Notes under the pieces: model-generated
Told to the model about the DNA's origin: nothing
The model's input: the letters and a program-made list of their open reading frames with translations, nothing else
The model's database searches: none
Part shown: positions 35,521 through 44,805 of the stretch, in pieces
How positions within the stretch are numbered: the first letter of the stretch is position 1
How the letters are laid out: every line of letters begins with the position of its first letter
Assembly (NCBI GenBank): GCA_963729795.1
Contig: CAVSPC010000047.1
Span: 1-64,000 of the forward strand
Direction: 5' to 3'
Origin: CAWBBA01 sp963729795
GTDB taxonomy: Bacteria > Desulfobacterota > Desulfomonilia > Desulfomonilales > Desulfomonilaceae
DNA length: 64,000 bases
Program-made: the position numbers and the translations under genes

Positions 35521-36891
35521 TCAGGCCAGACTATCAATCAAGCTCAAAAGCTCGGCAGTCTTCTCCTTTAGAAGCGCTTTGTCTTGCCTGGTCTCCACAT
35601 TCAGTCGGATCACAGGCTCCGTGTTGGACGGCCGAAGATTGAACCTCCATTTTTCGAACTCCATGCTCAAACCATCGGTGTAATCAATCGCCGGCTCTTT
35701 GCCTTTGTAGCGAGCCTCCACCTTTTGAATCGTCCCATGCGGATCCGCGACTTTACGGTTGATTTCGCCGCTGACCGGGTATTTGTCCATTCTGGCCTGG
35801 ATCAATTCCGACAGAGGGCGGCCCGCAACACTCAGCGTTTCGACCAGAAGCAGCCAGGGTATCATACCGCTGTCACAATAAGCGAAGTCTCTGAAATAGT
35901 GATGCGCGGACATTTCACCGCCGTAAATGGCGTCCTCGGCACGCATCCGCTCCTTGATAAACGCGTGGCCGGCCTTGCACATTACCGGAATTCCGCCTGC
36001 TTCTTTTACCAATTCCAAAGTGTTCCAGACGAGTCTGGGATCGTGAACAATTTTTGAACCGGGATGCCGCCTTAGAAAAGCATGTGCAAGAAAACCTACG
36101 ATATAGTATCCTTCGACAAAGTCTCCTTTTTCGTCGAAGAAGAAGCATCGGTCACAATCTCCGTCCCAAGCTATACCCAAATCGGCGTTGTGCGCGATCA
36201 CGCTCTCCGAAGTCACCCCTCGATTTTCGGGGAGAATAGGATTCGGGATGCCGTTAGGAAATGTGCCGTCAGGTTCCGGGAACATCCTTATGAATTCAAG
36301 AGGGAGCCGGCTTTCCAGCTTATCCAATATGGGCCCCGCGCATCCGTTGCCGCAATTCATTACCACCTTGAGCCTACGGATCTTTTCGGGATGAATATAC
36401 GTCAGCAGATGTTCTATGAATGCGTCGCGTGAGCTAATCGCTTGAGTAAGCCCTTTTTTGCTCGCCTCGGCTTGAAATGATTCGTTCGCGACCAGGCGTT
36501 CGATATCCTTAAGACCAGTGTCTCCGCTTATCGGTCTGGACTCTCGCTTGACCAATTTCATGCCGTTGTAATCCATCGGATTATGGCTGGCCGTGACCAT
36601 GATCCCGCCATCAACCTTAAAATGTGAAGTTGCAAAATAAATTTCTTCCGTTGGGCAGAGACCTATGTCAAGAACCTCGCACCCTTGATCATTGAGCCCT
36701 CTGGCCACAGCGCCCGAAACAGCCTCACTGGACAGACGAACGTCTCTTCCTACACACACGCGTGACGGCGAGAGCAGAGAAGCATAAGCCCTGCCGATCT
36801 TGTAGGCCATGTCTTCATTGAATTCATCGGGAATACGACCTCGAATATCATAAGCCTTGAAGGCACTCAGCTTCTTTTGTTCATCGGCCAT
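35521..36891 (-). CDS. manB: Phosphomannomutase/phosphoglucomutase
   Basis: The 456-residue alpha-D-phosphohexomutase has the phosphoserine loop TASHNP (Ser102), the Mg loop with GDCDRC, the sugar-binding GGEMSAHHYF and the C-terminal phosphate-binding RPSNTEPVIRL. It interconverts hexose-1- and 6-phosphates (mannose or glucose), feeding sugar-nucleotide synthesis. ATG 36891 follows AAGGA and matches the family start at AFKAYDIRG. A longer open frame to 37038 overlaps the upstream gene and adds unrelated residues. It lies 76 bases downstream of the UDP-glucose pyrophosphorylase gene on the same strand, so the two probably act in sequence. The Mg-loop reads DCD instead of the usual DGD, a mild variation. 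Confidence 0.92.
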   Translation of the reverse strand: MADEQKKLSAFKAYDIRGRIPDEFNEDMAYKIGRAYASLLSPSRVCVGRDVRLSSEAVSGAVARGLNDQGCEVLDIGLCPTEEIYFATSHFKVDGGIMVTASHNPMDYNGMKLVKRESRPISGDTGLKDIERLVANESFQAEASKKGLTQAISSRDAFIEHLLTYIHPEKIRRLKVVMNCGNGCAGPILDKLESRLPLEFIRMFPEPDGTFPNGIPNPILPENRGVTSESVIAHNADLGIAWDGDCDRCFFFDEKGDFVEGYYIVGFLAHAFLRRHPGSKIVHDPRLVWNTLELVKEAGGIPVMCKAGHAFIKERMRAEDAIYGGEMSAHHYFRDFAYCDSGMIPWLLLVETLSVAGRPLSELIQARMDKYPVSGEINRKVADPHGTIQKVEARYKGKEPAIDYTDGLSMEFEKWRFNLRPSNTEPVIRLNVETRQDKALLKEKTAELLSLIDSLA

Positions 36892-36967
36892 GCCTAATTC
36901 CTTTCTTCTTTGGCTGTCATTTCTCAAGAGCTGCCGAAGGGGGCTAATTCCGGGCGCAGATCCTGGA

Positions 36968-38356
36968 TTAAGGATACGTCCCGTCACGTAGGACAGTGCC
37001 TCGCGGTATTCGGTAAACTCCTTCAGGAGGAGCATCAATTGCTACTTTCCCTTCGATCCTGATGTCCTTTTCGAAGAAAACGCTTCCCGATACGTCGAAG
37101 GTGCACGCGTTCACGAGGGAAACGGAAGAGGGATCCTCGAAGCGCCGGCATAATTCAAAGGGAGAACTCAAGAATTCCGATCCGAAGCTTACCGTCGGCC
37201 GCAAGGGTAGCGAGGATGGCCGCAACGGGTTTTTTTGCAATTTATACATAGAATCCAGAATACAAACGTCCGATTGCAGCAAGAATAGGTCCGCGACCTT
37301 TTTAGTGGGAAAAAACCTGTCCCGGTCCACCTGAAGTCCTCTTGCATGGCGGAAAGATCCGATTGCAGCGCCCATTGCAGTTTCAAGCTGTATGACTTTG
37401 TGTCCGAAGACGGTCTTGTGATTCTGGATGAGCGGCAGTCTCATGGGCCCTTCCTTGAGGGCCTCGGCCAGAGCGTCCAAATCAACCCAAACGTTGTTGG
37501 TATTGAAGACTCGAAATCTGTTTATGTCCATGAAGGATTCGCGGTCCTCCGGCGCTACTTGGGCTATCTCCAATAGGTCGAGTTGCCCGTTTCTTACCAC
37601 GAGAGTTCCGCCCTTTCTGTCCACCTTTGTTCTGGCGGTCACTTCCAGCAGGAACTCGATCCCTTCGGACTCTATAAGACCCAGGATCCACGGCTCGACA
37701 CAAGCAGCCAAATTATCTAGATTAGAGATAAGCGCCCACTTGCAGCCTAGTTCTCTGAGCTTATCGAGAAGTCCGCTACGTTGCAGACTCTCGTACACGT
37801 CTCCATGGCCGGCAGGCGCCCAATCCTCGTCTGAATCGCTCTCTAAGGGGGCCAGACTTCCTTCGAAGAGCCGCGGGACCTCACTTTGCATGAATGTGAG
37901 CACCGGGAGATCAAAACGCCGAAGGATCTCCATTGTGGGACCGTGAGTAAAGAAGCTGTTCATAAGAACAAGCGGTATTTGGACATCCCACTGAGAGCGT
38001 ACGGCCTCAACCTGAGCAACAATGATCTCAAGGTAGGATCGGCCGTTTTTTGCGGTGAGGACCCCTTTGGGGGTCAGCCCCCCCATGGTAGTGCTGCGGC
38101 CGCCGTTCAGCTTGATAACCGCCACGTTTTTCAGCAGCGATTTGCCTCTTGCTGCAAGTTTGGCGAGATCGCTCGGGTCCGGGGCTTTCAGCAGAAGGGC
38201 CGAGTTAGGAGTGGAGACTTGATCTAACGGCACGTAAGCAGATTGTTCATCGTCCACCTGTAGAACCATCTGCAAGAAGCTCTCAATGGCCTGAGGATGG
38301 ATGCCTCGCGATGCCATCTTTTGCCGGATACGTCCAACTATGCCGTCCGATCTCAT
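36968..38356 (-). CDS. UTP-glucose-1-phosphate uridylyltransferase (eukaryotic-type UGPase family)
   Basis: The 462-residue protein matches the large UGPase/UAP family rather than bacterial GalU. It has the nucleotide-binding KLNGGRSTTMGGLTPKGVL (about 77-95), GHGDVYESL, the uridine/metal region ISNLDNLAA and the C-terminal beta-helix (GSVFFEKDIRIEGKVAIDAPPEG). It makes UDP-glucose from UTP and glucose-1-phosphate. The first signature reads GGRSTTMG rather than the common GGLGTSMG. It is the first gene of an apparent operon with the phosphohexomutase; a small Cys-rich protein gene lies 64 bases upstream on the same strand. Confidence 0.88.
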   Translation of the reverse strand: MRSDGIVGRIRQKMASRGIHPQAIESFLQMVLQVDDEQSAYVPLDQVSTPNSALLLKAPDPSDLAKLAARGKSLLKNVAVIKLNGGRSTTMGGLTPKGVLTAKNGRSYLEIIVAQVEAVRSQWDVQIPLVLMNSFFTHGPTMEILRRFDLPVLTFMQSEVPRLFEGSLAPLESDSDEDWAPAGHGDVYESLQRSGLLDKLRELGCKWALISNLDNLAACVEPWILGLIESEGIEFLLEVTARTKVDRKGGTLVVRNGQLDLLEIAQVAPEDRESFMDINRFRVFNTNNVWVDLDALAEALKEGPMRLPLIQNHKTVFGHKVIQLETAMGAAIGSFRHARGLQVDRDRFFPTKKVADLFLLQSDVCILDSMYKLQKNPLRPSSLPLRPTVSFGSEFLSSPFELCRRFEDPSSVSLVNACTFDVSGSVFFEKDIRIEGKVAIDAPPEGVYRIPRGTVLRDGTYP

Positions 38357-38420
38357 TCCGCCCCGACTCCCTGTTGCTTAATGAAGTGTCATTGCAAAAG
38401 AAAATAAATAACAAAGACGA

Positions 38421-38711
38421 TCATTCCTTATCAACCGCGTTGGTAAGTTTGCGAGCCTTTTCGATCAATTCGATCAGAGTAGACACTTTGCTCGGCTGGG
38501 GTTGAACAAAGCATTTTTCGAAGTCATTCGGACTGAGTTTCCTGCGAAAATAGGTTTCCACGTCAAAGTAACGACGCCAGCAAACCAGTGCTCGTGCGCA
38601 GGGGAATTCGCGGCCCTCCACACGACAGAATTCGAAGGCAACAGGTCCGCCTAACCTAGGACAACGAATTTGCACCTCCTCATAGGGAGGATTGGAAGAA
38701 GTGGTTGTCAT
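38421..38711 (-). CDS. Conserved-looking small Cys-rich protein
   Basis: This 96-residue protein has cysteines at 17, 29, 38 and 44, plus one later near residue 67. The spacing (CPRLGG ... FCRVEGREFPCARALVCW) could bind a metal ion. GGAGTTCC lies upstream of the ATG. It is co-directional with and just upstream of the UGPase gene. I do not recognise a named family; a Zn-binding or Fe-S accessory role is possible. Confidence 0.6.
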   Translation of the reverse strand: MTTTSSNPPYEEVQIRCPRLGGPVAFEFCRVEGREFPCARALVCWRRYFDVETYFRRKLSPNDFEKCFVQPQPSKVSTLIELIEKARKLTNAVDKE

Positions 38712-38867
38712 AGGAACTCCATCATTGCACTAATTGTCGAATCCGGTCCGAGCATGCAGTCTATGCGCCAATATTAACAGAATCGTCGATGTCGGTAAAG
38801 GCCGGCACTTCTTAGTCTATGTGATTTGGTCAGGGACAGAGCGTCATACATTTCTCGTTACCGGGCT

Positions 38868-39026
38868 CTGCCTCATGTGCGCTAACGCAAGGGCATTTCG
38901 TTACCTCTGAAGAGATCCAACGGGCCAAAAGCCATCAAAGTCCCCCTTTTCTAAAGGGGGATTTAGGGGGATTTTCAATGTGTTAGCTCATAATCCCCCC
39001 TAACCCCCCTTTGGGAAAGGGGGGAA
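38868..39026. repeat. Dispersed AAAGTCCCCC repeat, third copy
   Basis: It starts with the same CTCTGCCTCAT-GCTAAC end as the 35.3-kb copy and contains the core at 38938-39026 with GGGGGATTTAGGGGGATTTTC and a long C-run/G-run hairpin. The matching far end is missing. It lies just downstream of the leftward trpB gene and may act as its terminator. The rest of the 393-bp gap shows no gene. Confidence 0.65.
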
Positions 39027-39104
39027 CCAGAAAACGACAAAAAGAACTGCGGGGCGGATTTAGACACCGGCCCCGCAGGCGGATGAATGATCTTCAAATA
39101 ACGA

Positions 39105-40484
39105 TCAGAGCTTCGGCTTCGGAAACCCTTCCAGGGCCTTGAGAGCCTCTTGGATTTCTTCCATCGGGAGTTCGTAGTCAAAGAGCTTGCCCTGGAAATA
39201 CGCGTCGTATGCGGCAAGGTCCACGAGGCCATGACCGCTCCAATTGACAAGGATTGTCTTTTGTTTGCCTTCTTCTTTAGCTTTTTTTGCCTCTTGTATG
39301 ACGGCAGCCAGAGCATGATTGGTCTCGGGTGCACTTATAAAGCCTTCCGTCCTGGCCCAGGTCACACCTGCCTCAAAAGTCTCCAACTGCGGCATGGCCC
39401 GGGGTTCAATAAGCTTGTCCATGATTAATTGGCTTACCAGAGGCGCCATGCCATGATAGCGTAACCCCCCCGCGTGAATAGGAGCCGGCACAAAAGAATG
39501 TCCTAATGTGTGCATGGGAAGCAGCGGCGTCATCTGAACTGTGTCGCCGAAGTCATAAGTGAACGGTCCCTTGGTCATGGTGGGACAGGAAGTCGGTTCC
39601 ACGGCTATGATCTGGATCTGTTTCCCCGCGATCTTGTCCCTGACGAACGGGAAAGCACAGCCTGCGAAATTGCTCCCGCCGCCGGCACAACCTATAACGA
39701 TATCCGGATAGTCGCCTGCCTTAGCTAGTTGTTTTTCAGCTTCTTGACCAATGATAGTTTGGTGAAGAAGCACGTGGTTCAGCACGCTGCCAAGGGAGTA
39801 ACGAGTGGCAGGGCGACCCTGAGCTTCGCTGGTGACAGCGTCTTCCACTGCCTCGCTGATTGCGATGCCGAGACTGCCCGGAGAATTCGGATCCTGAGCT
39901 AGTATTTTACGACCGGCCTCAGTCTCTGTGCTGGGGCTGGGAATACAGGTGGCTCCCCATGTGTTCATCATGAGGCGGCGATAAGGTTTCTGCTCATAAC
40001 TCACCCGCACCATGTAAACCTTTGCCTCCAGGCCGAACTGATTGGCCGCGAAAGCCAGGGCACTGCCCCATTGTCCAGCGCCTGTTTCGGTGGCGATTCT
40101 CTTAATGCCGAAGACTTTGTTGTAGTAAGCTTGCGGGATAGCGGTATTGGGCTTATGGCTTCCCGCCGGGCTGACACCTTCATTTTTGTAATAAATCTTT
40201 ACCGGGCAGTTTAGGAATTTCTCAAGCTTGACCGCGCGATACAGAGGGGTAGGGCGCCATATCAGCAGCTTGTCCAGGACCTCATCCGGGATGTTGATCC
40301 ACCTCTCCTGGCTGACTTCCTGTTCAATGAGATTCATTGGAAAGACAGGCGCGAGGTCCTCAGGGCCAATAGGCTGAAGGGTCCCCGGGTGCAAAGGAGG
40401 CTGCATTGGGTTCGGCATGTCCGCCGCGATGTTATACCACTGGCGGGGTATTTCATCTTCGTTGAGAAAAATCTTCACCGACAT
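39105..40484 (-). CDS. trpB: Tryptophan synthase beta chain, TrpB2 type
   Basis: The 459-residue PLP enzyme has the Schiff-base Lys111 in GSHKPNTA, the ETGAGQWGSALA loop and the phosphate-binding GCAGGGSNFAG. The length and N-terminal extension are those of the TrpB2 subfamily (TrpB1 is about 400 residues). It condenses indole with serine. TrpB2 usually works without a tightly bound TrpA and may salvage free indole or act as a serine deaminase. No trpA or other trp genes are adjacent, in line with that. GGAGGGAGAAGC precedes the ATG. Confidence 0.93.
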   Translation of the reverse strand: MSVKIFLNEDEIPRQWYNIAADMPNPMQPPLHPGTLQPIGPEDLAPVFPMNLIEQEVSQERWINIPDEVLDKLLIWRPTPLYRAVKLEKFLNCPVKIYYKNEGVSPAGSHKPNTAIPQAYYNKVFGIKRIATETGAGQWGSALAFAANQFGLEAKVYMVRVSYEQKPYRRLMMNTWGATCIPSPSTETEAGRKILAQDPNSPGSLGIAISEAVEDAVTSEAQGRPATRYSLGSVLNHVLLHQTIIGQEAEKQLAKAGDYPDIVIGCAGGGSNFAGCAFPFVRDKIAGKQIQIIAVEPTSCPTMTKGPFTYDFGDTVQMTPLLPMHTLGHSFVPAPIHAGGLRYHGMAPLVSQLIMDKLIEPRAMPQLETFEAGVTWARTEGFISAPETNHALAAVIQEAKKAKEEGKQKTILVNWSGHGLVDLAAYDAYFQGKLFDYELPMEEIQEALKALEGFPKPKL

Positions 40485-41019
40485 AGGCTTCTCCCTCCTG
40501 CTGCTTTTGTACGACTTTCCCTTTCGCGTGCTTCTGAAAACGAAAGGGCTTGCTCACGGATGGATGATTGACCAATTTCGACAGTTGCGGCCGGCCCTTA
40601 GGGTCGGGGGCATATATACGGTCAGGTCGGGATGGGAAACTGAGTTCCCATGCTTGCGATTGGACTTGAGGCAAGGGAACGCCCCAACCAATTCTACTTT
40701 CAAATCAGGTCAATCTGCAAGAATTTTCAGCACAGACGACTCAAGGCCTAAAGTTTTCGCCCCGTGATCGAGAAATCGTCGGCCTCTGTAATTTCCTCAG
40801 TTACGCGGAACTATTCCTGGTACGCGCCTTCAGGGCTCGAAATTGCCTCTTCCTCTGTTAACTGAACGGTTGTCGTCCTGCCGTTGAAGAACTTGACACG
40901 GGCCGGCGACCATGAGGTAAACTCATATTCCGAAACTCTCGAATGGTCAGCGCCTCTGCTCTGGCCGAATTTTGCCGATTTCCCCGGCAAAACATTTCTA
41001 GCTATTGGAGTAAGTCAAA
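40485..41019. other. Divergent gap between trpB and the flavoprotein gene
   Basis: In 535 bases I see no supportable gene; short ORFs on both strands lack ribosome-binding sites. It must hold the promoters of both divergent genes. No trp leader peptide with clustered Trp codons or T-box pattern was recognised before trpB. Confidence 0.4.
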
Positions 41020-41595
41020 ATGAAGATAATCGCCGTCCTGGGAAGCCCCAGAGGTAAGAGTAACAGCGCAGCACTCGCTCGGATAATTCTGCGAAAGGCC
41101 GGCGAGTTGGGCGCGGAAACCGGAGAGTTCGTTCTCAATAAACTCGAGTTTAAGGGTTGCCAAGCATGCGAGACCTGCAAGACAAAACTGGATCACTGCG
41201 TCTTAACCGATGATTTGACGCAGGTACTCGAGGCCGTCAATGGGGCCGACGCCGTCATCATGGCTTCGCCAAATTACTTCGGCGAGGTGTCCGGGCAGTT
41301 CAAGTCATTCTTCGATCGGACTTATTCGTATCTGAACCCTGACCACACTTCTCGGCTCCAATCGGGGAAGTCTTCGGTTTTCGTTTTTTCTCAGGGCAAT
41401 CCAAACCTGCAAATGTATACCGATGTATATACCCGGTACGAAATGTGGCTCAAGCGCTTCGGATTCACAAACAACTATCTCCTGCGCATGAACGGTCCTA
41501 GACCTACAGACTCCGTATCACAGAGACCGGACTTGATCGGCGAGGCTGAAGAAATTGCCAAGAAACTGATGTCGGCAGTCTCGAAACCGGCATAA
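41020..41595 (+). CDS. Iron-sulfur flavoprotein / NADPH-dependent FMN reductase family
   Basis: The 191-residue flavodoxin-like protein has the FMN phosphate loop GSPRGKSNS (residues 8-16) and the flavin-facing ASPNYFGEVSG. A compact cysteine set C47-x2-C50-x2-C53-x6-C60 matches the [4Fe-4S] motif of archaeal and deltaproteobacterial iron-sulfur flavoproteins (Isf). Such proteins shuttle electrons from ferredoxin or detoxify oxygen and peroxide. GGAG lies 10-13 bases upstream of the ATG (TTGGAGTAAGTCAAAATG), supporting the start. It is monocistronic by position. Confidence 0.85.
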   Translation: MKIIAVLGSPRGKSNSAALARIILRKAGELGAETGEFVLNKLEFKGCQACETCKTKLDHCVLTDDLTQVLEAVNGADAVIMASPNYFGEVSGQFKSFFDRTYSYLNPDHTSRLQSGKSSVFVFSQGNPNLQMYTDVYTRYEMWLKRFGFTNNYLLRMNGPRPTDSVSQRPDLIGEAEEIAKKLMSAVSKPA

Positions 41596-41685
41596 TAGGT
41601 TACACGAGCTAATTCCATTTACAAGTAAGGCCGATTTCCTTCCCAACCAGTGACACTGCGTTACTGGTAAGACAAGCATCCTGCG

Positions 41686-41790
41686 CGTCGTCATGCCCGT
41701 GTACGCGGGCATCCAGAATGGAACCCCGATCGGAGTCCGGGGTTACGAATGGCAGGCAGTCCCGCGTTCCGCAGGGAACTGCTCCACCAT
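41686..41790. repeat. GTCATGCCCG-type palindromic repeat
   Basis: CGTCATGCCCGTGTACGCGG with the complementary GGGCAT form a hairpin. GGAACCCCGATCGGAGTCCG and a CAGTCCCGCGTTCCGC section follow. It is related to the repeats at 1092-1180 and 35270 and lies between convergent genes. Confidence 0.6.
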
Positions 41791-41873
41791 ATCCCACTCT
41801 AAGATTTTTACTTGTTTCAGGCTGCGCTGGTATAACCAGCTCCTGCCAAGGAAGGGCAGTTGCTCATAAGGGT

Positions 41874-44321
41874 TCAGGGAGCGGTTTGACTTCTCTTCTG
41901 CTCTCGCGGTTTGAGGTCCAGAGTAGTCCTGACGTGCTCTTTTATTGCCTTATCACTGAACCACCAGTAAACGTGGTCTCCGCGCATGTACGGTTCGATC
42001 TGATCTTTCTGATGGGGATCAAACGTCCTGCCGCAGACGCCCCCTGGAAGCACAGCGAGTATCTTGTCAGGATCGCCCAGGTCCGCCACCATGCGTAGTG
42101 AGGCCGAAAGAACTACGTCAAAAGGCTTAGCGTAGTCGTACCAGGCACAGTAGAGCGTTTCTCTGGAACCCCCCATTGGTTTCCTGCCGCAGCCCAGCAA
42201 TGATTTGCCGAACCCCTCACGTCTGATCGGGTTCACGAATTCTATTTGATGCACCTTGCCCCATTCCCATTCCTTGGTGTCCTGACCGAACGATGAGCCA
42301 AGCTGCTTTACAGCCAACCGGGCAGCGTCGTGGAATAATTCGTTCATGTTTTCCGTTTTACCATTAGCACTAACACGGTCGAACCACGGTGAAGTGCCGG
42401 CCATCACCATACGCTGGAGCCTCTCCTGCCAGAAATAGCCATCGTGGAGCATGGCGTCCGTCAGGTTAGGTCCTAGCTCGTCCTTAAAAACCAGGCGGAA
42501 GAAATTTCGATAGATCGCCTGGAATAGGGTTGGCGCAATCTGGTTGGGGTCGTCCCGATAATTCCAGGTCGATAGTATTTCTCCTATCTCCTTGGTATCA
42601 GGATAGGAGATGAGAGCCCGCGCCATAATCGGGCTTACTGCTTGTGCCATCGTATTCTTGGTATCTCTCTGAAACTGCCACTGCGCATCCACCGGCTTCG
42701 GCCCAGGGGCATCCAGCAGTTGTTTGAGCCTGCGGTACCGGTAAGACGATGCAAAATGCGAGGAATAATAGTAGGGGTAGTCGGCTTTCACTGTCTTATT
42801 ATTGCATGTACCTAACCATCCGCGGGAAGGATTCTCGGAATTCGGCATTTGATCGAAAGGGATCCAACCGATCCAGTTGTCGCGGGATTCTTTGACCGCG
42901 TAAGGAACTGTCGAGTCTCCCTGCGAGCGGATAGGTAGCTTGCCGGACACCTGCCATCCAATATTCCCGCCGACGTCAGCGTACACGCAATTGAGAACAA
43001 TATAGTTAAGATGTCTTATGGCTTCGCGCACGTCTTTCGAACTCCTGGCGGAAAGCAATTTTTCGAGACCAAGATCGGGTTTCATAGTTTCAGCAGCCGC
43101 CCATCGCAAGGTGATAACCTTGTCGGTTCTGAGCTCCGGTACGGCTCCGGAAATCACGGGGCCTCTGTGAGTAAATCTGATGTCAAGCGGTTCTTCTCTA
43201 TACGATCCGGCAGCAGAGCTGTCTTTAATCCTGAGCGTCTCACGGACCACTTTGAACGGAACTGATTCCGAACCCTCCTTGTACTTGGAAGGATCGTTGG
43301 GATCTACGGTTTCCACGTAGAGATCCTGGCAATCGCCGTAATTATTGGTCACGCCCATCGCGAAACGATCGGTCCGGCCGATAACCATCCCCGGAATTCC
43401 AGGGATCACGGCCCCGACGGCCCTCAGCTTAGGCGTAATAATTCCCACTGGATACCATACGCCGGGCAGTATCCTGGCATCGAGATGTGGGTCGTCTGCG
43501 ACTATAGGCTTGCCGCTCGGCGAAAATCGAGGAGAGACGGCCCAGTTGTTACTCCCTATGCCGTGGCCCACTGTCTCCAAATACTGGAGCAGCGCGTAAT
43601 CTGCGGCAAAATGGAGTGGCTCGCTTGAGCCTACTGACGATTTTGGTCTTCTTCCGGCCTGGTCACTCGGATCATCCGGGTTTATGTTGAGAGGAAATAG
43701 TTGAGAAGCTCTTTCCGGACCCAGTTTATCTACCAACATCTGGGATATAATTTCAGTACTCATGTTGGCGGATGTGGTCCAACCCATGTAGTAGAGTATC
43801 GCAAGACTATCGGCGATCTTCCAGATTTCCGGCTTGATGCCGGCCAGCTTGAACTCAATATGGTGCTCGTTCGGACGCGTCGTTATGAACGCATTGACGC
43901 CATCAAGATACTTCTGAATGAAGCGTCTTGAATTTTCATCTAGAATCTTGGCATGCCTCTTGGCGTTGCGATGAATGCCTATTGTTCTCATGCGCACGTC
44001 CATCGGTCTGCCGACATCACCAACCAGTTCGGAAATACGGCCTTCCGCCAACAGCCTGGTAACCTGCATCTGGAACAACCTGTCCTGCGCGGTTACAAAG
44101 CCCTGAGCCATGATCGCGTCGTCGAGGGTTTGAGCATGAATATATGCCATACCTTTTTCATCGCGAGAAATGCTGACAGGTTTGCTGAGACCGGGCAGCA
44201 CGATGGTTCCGTTTTGTTGATATTGGTTAAGCCGCGGCAGCAGGAAAAGTATGCTACCTGCCGCTACAACGAGCAGTGCCACCACGATCGAAAAGAGTGT
44301 CCGACCCACTTTCAGTTTCAT
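41874..44321 (-). CDS. Penicillin acylase family (Ntn) hydrolase
   Basis: The 815-residue precursor has an N-terminal membrane anchor or signal (FSIVVALLVVAAGSILFLL), an alpha-chain region with the family motif GFVTAQDRLFQMQ, and the autocatalytic site HGIG-SNNWAVS with nucleophile Ser257. A large beta chain containing a Ca-binding-type region follows (DDPHLDARILPGVWYPVGI). Family members cleave amide bonds of penicillins, acyl-homoserine lactones or other N-acyl compounds, usually in the periplasm. The substrate here is unknown; quorum-signal or lipid-amide hydrolysis are alternatives. It is monocistronic by position. Confidence 0.92.
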   Translation of the reverse strand: MKLKVGRTLFSIVVALLVVAAGSILFLLPRLNQYQQNGTIVLPGLSKPVSISRDEKGMAYIHAQTLDDAIMAQGFVTAQDRLFQMQVTRLLAEGRISELVGDVGRPMDVRMRTIGIHRNAKRHAKILDENSRRFIQKYLDGVNAFITTRPNEHHIEFKLAGIKPEIWKIADSLAILYYMGWTTSANMSTEIISQMLVDKLGPERASQLFPLNINPDDPSDQAGRRPKSSVGSSEPLHFAADYALLQYLETVGHGIGSNNWAVSPRFSPSGKPIVADDPHLDARILPGVWYPVGIITPKLRAVGAVIPGIPGMVIGRTDRFAMGVTNNYGDCQDLYVETVDPNDPSKYKEGSESVPFKVVRETLRIKDSSAAGSYREEPLDIRFTHRGPVISGAVPELRTDKVITLRWAAAETMKPDLGLEKLLSARSSKDVREAIRHLNYIVLNCVYADVGGNIGWQVSGKLPIRSQGDSTVPYAVKESRDNWIGWIPFDQMPNSENPSRGWLGTCNNKTVKADYPYYYSSHFASSYRYRRLKQLLDAPGPKPVDAQWQFQRDTKNTMAQAVSPIMARALISYPDTKEIGEILSTWNYRDDPNQIAPTLFQAIYRNFFRLVFKDELGPNLTDAMLHDGYFWQERLQRMVMAGTSPWFDRVSANGKTENMNELFHDAARLAVKQLGSSFGQDTKEWEWGKVHQIEFVNPIRREGFGKSLLGCGRKPMGGSRETLYCAWYDYAKPFDVVLSASLRMVADLGDPDKILAVLPGGVCGRTFDPHQKDQIEPYMRGDHVYWWFSDKAIKEHVRTTLDLKPREQKRSQTAP

Positions 44322-44805
44322 GATCGTCCCACCTCCAGCCTATGAGTGTCTAATTTGAAGTGTCACGTGTCAGCTAACCTGAATTTGTTACACTTTAAGG
44401 GGAAAAATGCAGAGGGACCATATTTCGTGTCCGCGATAAGTAATGAATGCCGCTTTTGCGGCACATAAATGCTGGTCTGTTATCTGGCGACCTTGGCCGC
44501 CTCAACCTCTTTTGGCTCCAGGAATCTGAAGGCCAGCAATTTTCCGAGTCTTAGCAACGTATCTCTTTCTGCAGAGTTGATGCGTCTCGCATCTTCTCCC
44601 GGCAGAGCGTACTGGGGGGAACCCGTGTCACAGTCATGCAAGAGGGATTTCTGGTGGAGTGTTTCGGGGAGGTCCACTTCCCAACCGGACGCGTCGGCAC
44701 GAAGAGACCTTGACCCTTATCTGTCGTCCGGTGGTATAGTAGCATGCTCGGTTGCCGGTAACAATGCAAAGTTAATCCTCACCACGTAGGCCACGCGGGA
44801 AATTT
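44322..44805. other. Intergenic region with a doubtful small ORF
   Basis: A minus-strand frame at 44480-44677 (65 codons, GTG start) has reasonably gene-like composition (GEDARRINSAERDTLLRLGK) but no clear ribosome-binding site or known family. A plus-strand ORF (44469-44789) lies over it. Either could be a small gene or chance; the minus-strand frame looks slightly better. The promoters of the flanking divergent genes must lie in this 484-bp gap. Confidence 0.35.

Noticed and set aside
44469..44789. Plus-strand 106-residue ORF
   Set aside because: It has no ribosome-binding site or recognised domain, is Ser-rich and opposes an equally doubtful minus-strand frame.
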